NCBI GenBank assembly: GCA_030374765.1
Contig: JARGXX010000129.1
Location: 868,001 to 932,000 of the forward strand
Length of the DNA: 64,000 nt
Reading direction: 5' to 3'
From: Agarophyton chilense
Taxonomy: Eukaryota; Rhodophyta; Florideophyceae; Gracilariales; Gracilariaceae
The notes under the pieces were generated by a model, which made no database searches, was not told the origin of the DNA, and saw only the letters and a program-made list of their open reading frames with translations. Shown here piece by piece: positions 57,802-64,000 of this stretch (position 1 is the stretch's first letter; each line of letters begins with the position of its first letter). The position numbers and the translations under genes are program-made.

Positions 57802-58894
57802 TTTCTCGATGCCGTTCTGAGTACCTCCGTTCTCGAATTTTATCCATTATCATATCTATAACTACTTCGTTTGTCACCGACCGCCTACGATACTCACTGA
57901 CACAGCTTATGCCCTCCCAACGAGCTTCTGCACATTCCCAACGATAAGACTCTGTCAGATCCTCAGAGCAACTCTCGAAAGTACCTTGTGGCAAAAGACC
58001 TCGAGTGCCAGAAATGTGAGACATCATTGACAGAGTGTAAGCCCCGCAGCTGTATAAATCCTGCTGATGAGCATGACGCAGTACATTCAACATGTAGTTC
58101 TCTTCTCGAAGTATTCATTTTACTCTGCTCCGAAGAGCATGATCAATTAGGGCGGTTACGAACCGCTTTCGTCCACTAGAAATCTTGTACCGAAGACTGT
58201 CACCTCAATACGGCACCCAAGACTTTCCTTTTACGTTTTCCCTTGCCACAAGTGCCCCCCAATTCGAATAGATATATTCATAGGAATTATAACTTGTATT
58301 ATAGGACCGGGCGAAAGGTATAGCTTCTGTTTCAATCGTCGTTCAAAACGCTGTAGAAATTCCAGTTCGAACGTCTTACTCCCTTCCCGCTCCAACGTAT
58401 CAGCGACATACCCTATACAGCATCCCACTCCAGCGTTTATCAAAACGAATCCATTCTCGGGTTCTAATTTGTATATACCAGCAGTAAGCAGAGTATTACA
58501 GAACCACGCTTTTGCCTTACAAGAAGAAATAAAAGAAGGAAGAAAGTTTCCATCAGCATCGAATTCATTATTCATAACTGTACAAAGGTGGATCCAAACT
58601 CCTCGAAGTTCTCTAATACCAACCGCTGAAGTCCTATCAAAAGTGATACTGGTACGCACGCCTCTGGATGTCTTTCAGAAAACCAGTGATAACCTCTTTC
58701 AATTTATTAACATCCAGTTTGCTCTTTTCAAAGAGGTTTCTTCGTTTCCTTGCCATTTTGCGTTCCAGTGGAGTATCGTAGCAATAAGTATAATCTCCTG
58801 AGTCCTCGTTGTTCAGATCTAAAAAAGAATTCATAAATACATCGAGAGGATCCTCGGGATGATCCCGAATTGTTCTATCGGGAATGTCAGGCAC
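57802..58894 (-). pseudogene. Ulp1/C48-like cysteine protease ORF carried by the MULE
   Basis: In pieces over two frames. 58231-58659 ends with Q-V-I-I-P-M-N-I-S...G-G-H-L-W, matching the I-P-x-N-x-x-x-H-W block with the catalytic His of C48 proteases (here with G-G-H-L). 57635-58093 starts with A-H-Q-Q-D-L-Y-S-C-G-A-Y, the Q-x-D-x-x-S/D-C-G catalytic Cys block. The spacing and order fit. Plant and other MULEs often carry ULP1-like genes (family knowledge). Stops and frame changes make it inactive. No confident start codon. Confidence 0.6.
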
Positions 58895-59062
58895 ACGAAA
58901 CGTGAACGAAGGAAATCAAACGAGTTTAAACGAGACCTCAGAGAGATTCTTGGAGCTGTCGATGGCAAATATCGAATCTGAAATTACAAGAGTAACTGTC
59001 CTCTTCTGTATTGGAACAGCATTTCAAAATGAAAGCGCGCCATTACAATGAAGGCTCAATTT

Positions 59063-59321
59063 GAATGCAGATCCGATCGGCTGGTCTGAGCTGATTGCTG
59101 CATACTTGTGCCTTGATGAGGGACTAGTTCAGACGAAAGCACAAGCGCAGGATCTGTCAAAGAGCGGGTCACAAAGCGTGATAGATGCTGAACTTGCCAA
59201 TGGGAGCTGAAAATCTTGAGGATCTTCACGTGAACCGGGGTGAGGATCTGGCCCAGAATTACGTGAAGGTCTCCTCCATTTTTCAAACATTCACGACAGC
59301 ATGTAGATTCTCCGTAGTCCC
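59063..59321 (-). repeat. Right terminal inverted repeat of the MULE
   Basis: 259 bp, inverse of the left repeat with few differences. Confidence 0.88.
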
Positions 59322-59330
59322 ACAAATTGG

Positions 59331-60477
59331 GCGTTCGTACGAAAAACATTAGGATTCCTGTATAGATGTGACATGTTCGACTCTGCGTTGACAGGGACTG
59401 GTAGCAATCGCGATATAGTGTCAGCAGATATGACACAATGAAAAGAGCTAATGCAGGTACAAAGAAAAGGTTACAAGTGAAATCTACACTTAGTACAAAA
59501 CGGAGCACGGAAGAGAAAGGAACACGAAAGAGAGGGGCCACAAAAAGAGATAATTCACACGGAGGGTGGCAAAACAGATAGAGATAAGGACTGGTAGGCG
59601 GCGTTAGTATTAAAACAATTGAACAGAACGAAAAGCGGCGTTAGCATTAAAACAATTTTAAAAGACAGTAGGGGGCGTTAACATTAGAACAATGCAACAG
59701 GACGGAAAAACGGAAGATAATTGCAGAATAGAGAAATGGAAGGGACACTTGTAATTGACAAGTCAAACGCACACTATAAAAGAATGGACAGAACGATGGA
59801 CGGAAGTAAAAGGAAATAATAAAAAAGCGAAGAGAAGAAGAAATCTTACGACTTCTGCCGATACTTGTCTACGTAGTAGCACCATAATGGCGTCGAAATC
59901 AGATGGAATTCCAGTTATGGGCCCAGTTATGACTGAATCGTCTTGAAAATCATCGTTTCCACCTTTATTCAATTCAACTACAGTGAAGTTTAAATTGATA
60001 AACGAGTTGCGCCACTGAGTGGGCATCGTCGAACATATTTCGGACGGAGGTTGCACATAATCTCGCGCTATCTGTAGAGCAACGCGTGCGCGTATAACCT
60101 GTTGGGGTACCATTCATATGGCGTCCGATATATCGGGGACCACGGCAACGATTTTAAGATTAATATTAGTTTTTAGTATTTTAGACACCTTAGAAGGTAT
60201 TTTAGTTAAGTCTCTACAGAAACACCGTAGTGAACGGATGGACGTGGAAGGCTGGGAATATAGGCATTGTACGTGTATGGACCAGGATTGGTTTGCACTA
60301 CTATAGTCTACACATGTAGTTCACTGTCTAGAATAGACTTAAGCGATGGCTTCACCGCCATCGCTACCACCAAGTAAATGGGAACCGAGTGCTTGGCTCT
60401 AGATTATGTCTCCTACGCGAGTCTCCGTCTCTTAACGGAAGGAACCGCGACCGGTTTGGCTAATCTATCCCCTCAAG
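59331..60477. other. Intergenic with tandem repeat and an LTR-like remnant
   Basis: 59597-59704 holds three imperfect about 37-bp units with a GGCGTTA(G/A)(T/C)ATTA(A/G)AACAAT core. A 116-codon minus-strand ORF (59763-60113, ATG start) is unrecognised. About 60150-60477 resembles the middle of the A LTR in plus orientation (CTTGGCTCTA...CGCGAGTCT), so it may be an old LTR fragment. Confidence 0.45.
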
Positions 60478-61111
60478 TTTCGTACAATCACCTCTGGGGT
60501 ATGCTAATGTCTTGTCTCGGGAGCGTAGTGACGCTCAACTGTAGGGAGCGTGTTGACGCTCAACCTTAGAAGGTAGACGTAGTAAACCTCGATGGTAACA
60601 GGGCACCGTGAAAACCCGCAGGGGCAAACAGCGGGGCGGCTAGCCGATACCGTGTAGGTAAACGATGGTAGGCGTCGATGCGCGGGAAAGCCTGTGTGGT
60701 AGTTGAGAAACAATAAACCGAAAGGCATAGTCGTGACTCAAGTGATGCCTGCCTTTATCAGATAAGGATGGGGGAGGTGCAGTTCCCTATATGCAGTGGA
60801 CTACATTCTCCAGATAACCCGGGAGGTGCCAGCAAGGCACGGTCTCTGACCTAGTGTCAGAGACCTGGCCAGCACTGGATACAGTGCCAGGTGGCCACTC
60901 AACTACTGTACTAAAACAAATATAATTACAATTACTATCACTAACAATTACTCAACCAGAAGGTACATGTCAACACTACACGTGGCTGACAACACCTAGA
61001 TGGTAGGTCGCCCGGAGCCACGTGTCCGATGATTCCTCGCACCCATCACCTACAAGGTCAGCGTAGTGTATCGGACACCTCAAAGGTCAGCCCTTCCGCC
61101 ACTATACGACA
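60478..61111 (-). repeat. 3' LTR of element D
   Basis: Minus strand starts TGTCGTATAGTGG next to AGGAAGGGGGTC. Its outer end is diverged from C's. It contains a 10-bp inverted repeat GGTCTCTGAC around a 5-nt loop (60841-60865) absent from C. Confidence 0.75.
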
Positions 61112-62089
61112 GACCCCCTTCCTACCCAAGAAGCACGCCCCGTGTCTCCCTTCATCCCACCATAGAGTTGTGGCGAGCGACAGCGGCGCGGGCATCGGAG
61201 TATTGTCTGGGCGCAGCGCTGGATCCATTGAGGTTCAGAACTCAGCGCCAGTATCGGTTGGGGGAGGGCGCGCGACGACGTCGGCGCACGAATTGAGCGA
61301 CAACCATTCAGGTAGGGACTGCCATGAGGGCGATGCAGTGTAACTCGCGCGCTCGCGGACACCTTTTCGGTAGTGGCCCTGCTTGCTTGCGATTCTGCTT
61401 CCGCATAGCCCCCCTGTCTAACCAAGTGGGTATCTCACCCTTCCCGGTTACTAAAACTTCAGGTTCCTCCTAGGTCCCTGCGCGCGCCGTCCCGCCTGAT
61501 AGTTTTCACGGCTCGATAACCCTTCAGGTATTGGTGCCCTTAGTTGGCGGCGTCGCGACCGTAACCGTGCTGTCCGGCTTTCCCTGAAGGTTTCCTGGCT
61601 TCTCGACCTTTCAGGTCTCGTCTACCTTGTAAGGATTGACTCGTGGCGCCGGTGGGGCCTGAGCCTGCGTCGATACAACCATTGAGGTGTTGGCCTGGGT
61701 CCGTGGTGGGAGCTTTCGGTTGTGAGATCTTATTGGTGTTGAGCGGCGCCGTCGGTAATTACGCGACCTTTTTCCGGTTTTGCATTCCGGTTTACTCTCA
61801 AGGCGATGACAGGATCGCGCGGCCTCCACACACGCGTTCGAACCCATTTGGTACCACGTCGGTGCACCCCGCGCCGCATCGTGGATTCGTCACCGATACC
61901 TCGAAGGGGTGGGTCGTCCCCACAAGCAGCACCAGCGCTGGAGAGACGTGAGATGCCGCCGGTTTCCATTGAGGTTGAAGAAGTCGGCGACTCCGAGGGG
62001 ATTGACACCCCTGCAGTTATGCCTTAAGGTCGGATTGGTCCCGTTCCACGATAGCTCAAAGGTCTAGACCCGCTCGCGACCGCACGCCG

Positions 62090-64000
62090 GTCACTATTGT
62101 ACCCGAAAGGTCGGTTTCGGTACTACCGGAAAGGTTAGATACGTTGGCCGTCTCCTCAGAACGGACCGAGGAGGCTTCACTTCAGGAGGATGAATACCCG
62201 CTGGTGTTCACCGCGGCGGTGGAGATCGAGTCATCACCTCGTTCGTTGGGTCGAGCTACGTCCTTCCCAATCATGTTAGGTAGCGGCCCAGCTCGTGGCC
62301 GTGGACGCTGTGGTACTACCAAGAGGGTGACTCGCTCGACTTCGCGAACGCCTACCAACATTGGGTTTTGCAGCATGCCTGTCCCTGCGACTCAGTTCTC
62401 CCCTGGGACTCCGTCTGACCCGTACCAACGCAGTGGTGGACTTCCTTCGACGACCCAGACCAATTGGGCTCACACTCTGGCGTTCGGTGCGGCGAACCGG
62501 ACGACGAGTCAGTATGGACCTTTTGGAAATACCTTCGACCACGTGACGAACAATGACCTGTCGAAGCACGATTGGCCTGCGGCGGTGGGGAATTCGTCAT
62601 TGCCGGCAGCTCTTACCAGACCAAAGTTGGATACCTGCTTGGGTTTGTCCCGTTAGGACTGCAAGCGCCTTCGCTCCGTTCCATTGCTTTTGAAGAAACG
62701 GGACCAAGAGTCTCAACCTCGTCAGGGTCGACTGGAATGTTACCAGAGTCGGCAGCGTCATACACCTTTGACGTATTTCATCCCGTCGATATATCCGAGC
62801 GACTTGCAGTATGTGCGCATCGAACCGGAGCTGGATTATTACCGTCGATTGGTGGTGCAAGTGTGCCAGTACCCGTCTATTCCGGAGACTTACCTTCCGG
62901 TTTCACCTGACTTGGTTTCCCTGAATCGGCCTTTCACCACTATCATTTGGGCTGACCGTAGTAGGTGGGGCGAGGATGCAGCGACGGAGAGTCGCGTTCG
63001 CACTCGCAACTCTTACACTCGCGTTATGCATATGTTTCATAACGTCGAGTACTTCTCACAACGTACAAAGGGCAGACGAGATTGGTACGTGCTTTGACCA
63101 TAGTGGGGGAAGTCCTATGAGGTTCCGTTATCGCTGAGCGTGCCCACTCCGCCGGTTTTGGCGTACTTCGGGAGTCAGATTTCCCGGATCCTAGAGCGGT
63201 ATTACCTCCTTTGATCGATTTCTCTCTCGGAGTGGACCGTGTTGGTTGCCATCCTGGCTCCGGAGGCCGCCCGTAACGGTATCGATTGGGATTGTCTCAA
63301 TCTCGACTCTGACATATACGGAGATGGTGTTCAACCTGTAGGTCGCAACTTCTTCATACCTCCGAGGGTTGCCCAGAATATTTTCCGATTTGGTTACGAG
63401 AACATCGTGGAGGGGACCGATTATACCGTGAAGTACTTGGACTCGTATCTCGATCAGAGCAAGAATTACCATTGGGATTCCCATCAAGGTTGGGAGGCTT
63501 TCCATTCCGCACCTTGGGAGATTGTGCCTCGCCACGCCCAATATTATCCCGGGGCGCATCCTGTTTATGGAGCTTTCGCGAGCCCCGAACCTTATCACGG
63601 TACTGTGAAGACACCAGTTGGTCGTTATGCTGGCCCCTTCTCGTCCGAGCCGTTACCTCAAGGTCGTAAGTCGCCTATCCTTACTGGTGTGACTCCTACT
63701 CAACCGAGCTCCTCGCGGGTTGCTGGTCTGGTTCGACCTCTGTTGGCGGGTATTGCTCGTCGTCCGCCTCAACCTATGATGGATTCTCCGGCCGTGGTCG
63801 GTTTGCTGGCTCGAATACGCCATTCTTGCGTCACCAACTTTCGGAGGGCTGGGCCTACCTCCGTGGTTGCTGCATTAACGCTCCTTGAAGGTTTGCTGCC
63901 GCGCCATGCGCAATACCTGAAGGCGCTAAACCAACTTGGGAAGTTCCAGAGTCTGTTCTAGTTGGACATGTACCAACTGGCCACCCGTCAGGTTGCCAAT
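62090..64000 (+). pseudogene. Antisense ORF of element D, unknown product
   Basis: One plus-strand frame from about 62090 to the window edge, broken by stops at 62654, 63095, 63101, 63212 and 63959. Blocks: Y-V-R-I-E-P-E-L-D-Y-Y-R-R-L; W-A-D-R-S-R-W-G; M-H-M-F-H-N-V-E-Y-F; T-P-P-V-L-A-Y-F-G-S; L-S-E-W-T-V; R-N-F-F-I-P-P; L-P-R-H-A-Q-Y-L-K. Their order parallels A and B (Y-R-L before the Arg-rich block, then P-P-V...Y-L-G-S, E-W-A-V, F-V-Y-F), which suggests distant homology. No known domain recognised. No native start codon assigned. Confidence 0.65.

Larger units (their letters stand above)
46539..59321 (-). mobile_element. Mutator-like (MULE) DNA transposon with cargo, split by retroelement C
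   Basis: Ends are inverted repeats starting GGGACTACGGAGAATC. The 8-bp duplication ACAAATTG flanks it (46531-46538 and 59322-59329), within the 8-11 bp usual for MULEs; a 9-bp reading ACAAATTGG is possible if the ends differ by one base. All recognisable coding is on the minus strand: a Ulp1-like protease, FLYWCH/WRKY-like zinc modules, a MULE DDE domain and a SWIM finger. Without the 7.4-kb element C it is about 5.4 kb. Every ORF is broken, so it is not autonomous now. Confidence 0.88.
60478..64000 (-). mobile_element. Ty3/gypsy element D, 3' end, runs off the window
   Basis: A 634-bp LTR (60478-61111) in reverse orientation, a polypurine tract (complement at 61112-61123), then the antisense ORF on the plus strand. 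Gag-pol would lie beyond 64000 on the minus strand. LTR and inner flank match element C inverted. Confidence 0.75.

Noticed and set aside
61500..62160. Recurrent AAGGT/CAGGT motif in element D
   Set aside because: Spacing is irregular and the motif is short; I could not show it exceeds chance.

Overview
This window is eukaryotic nuclear DNA, most likely from a unicellular alga with a primary plastid, and probably a red alga (inference). The pointers are a nuclear gene for a plastid-targeted one-helix light-harvesting-like protein with a simple transit peptide, intron-poor genes with short introns (79 and 90 nt), a Golgi-type carbohydrate sulfotransferase, a mitochondrial ClpB, and TATA boxes about 110-125 nt upstream of several start codons. 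No rRNA, tRNA or CRISPR was seen.

Layout. 1-1344: two degraded, tandemly duplicated tails of a PIF/Harbinger-like transposase. 1798-6262: a one-helix LHC-like gene, a secreted cysteine-rich gene with one intron, and a doubtful spliced gene. 7694-31244: a nested stack of LTR retrotransposons. The older element B is on the minus strand. A solo LTR (7718-8364) sits in its 3' LTR. The younger complete element A (9698-21468, plus strand, 794-bp LTRs, target duplication GTCCG) sits inside B's antisense ORF. 32087-33426: a Tc1-like transposon with IR/DR ends. 34526-46035: a host gene island with multicopper oxidase, an unknown protein, ClpB, a Myb/SANT-like protein with a 15-bp minisatellite, a sulfotransferase and a small membrane protein. 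46539-59321: a Mutator-like (MULE) element with about 260-280-bp terminal inverted repeats and an ACAAATTG target duplication. It carries a SWIM/FLYWCH-type transposase and a Ulp1-like protease ORF, and it is split by a third Ty3/gypsy element, C (48267-55648). 60478-64000: the 3' end of a fourth element, D (minus strand), which runs off the window.

The retroelements are Ty3/gypsy chromoviruses: gag with a CCHC knuckle, then protease, RT, RNase H, integrase and chromodomain. Gag and pol are joined by a -1 frame change at an A-rich slippery site. The most notable feature is a long extra ORF between the chromodomain and the 3' LTR, on the strand opposite to gag-pol. It is seen in A, B and D and as a remnant in C, and its product matches no family I recognise. 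All copies carry stops or frameshifts, so these elements are probably no longer autonomous.
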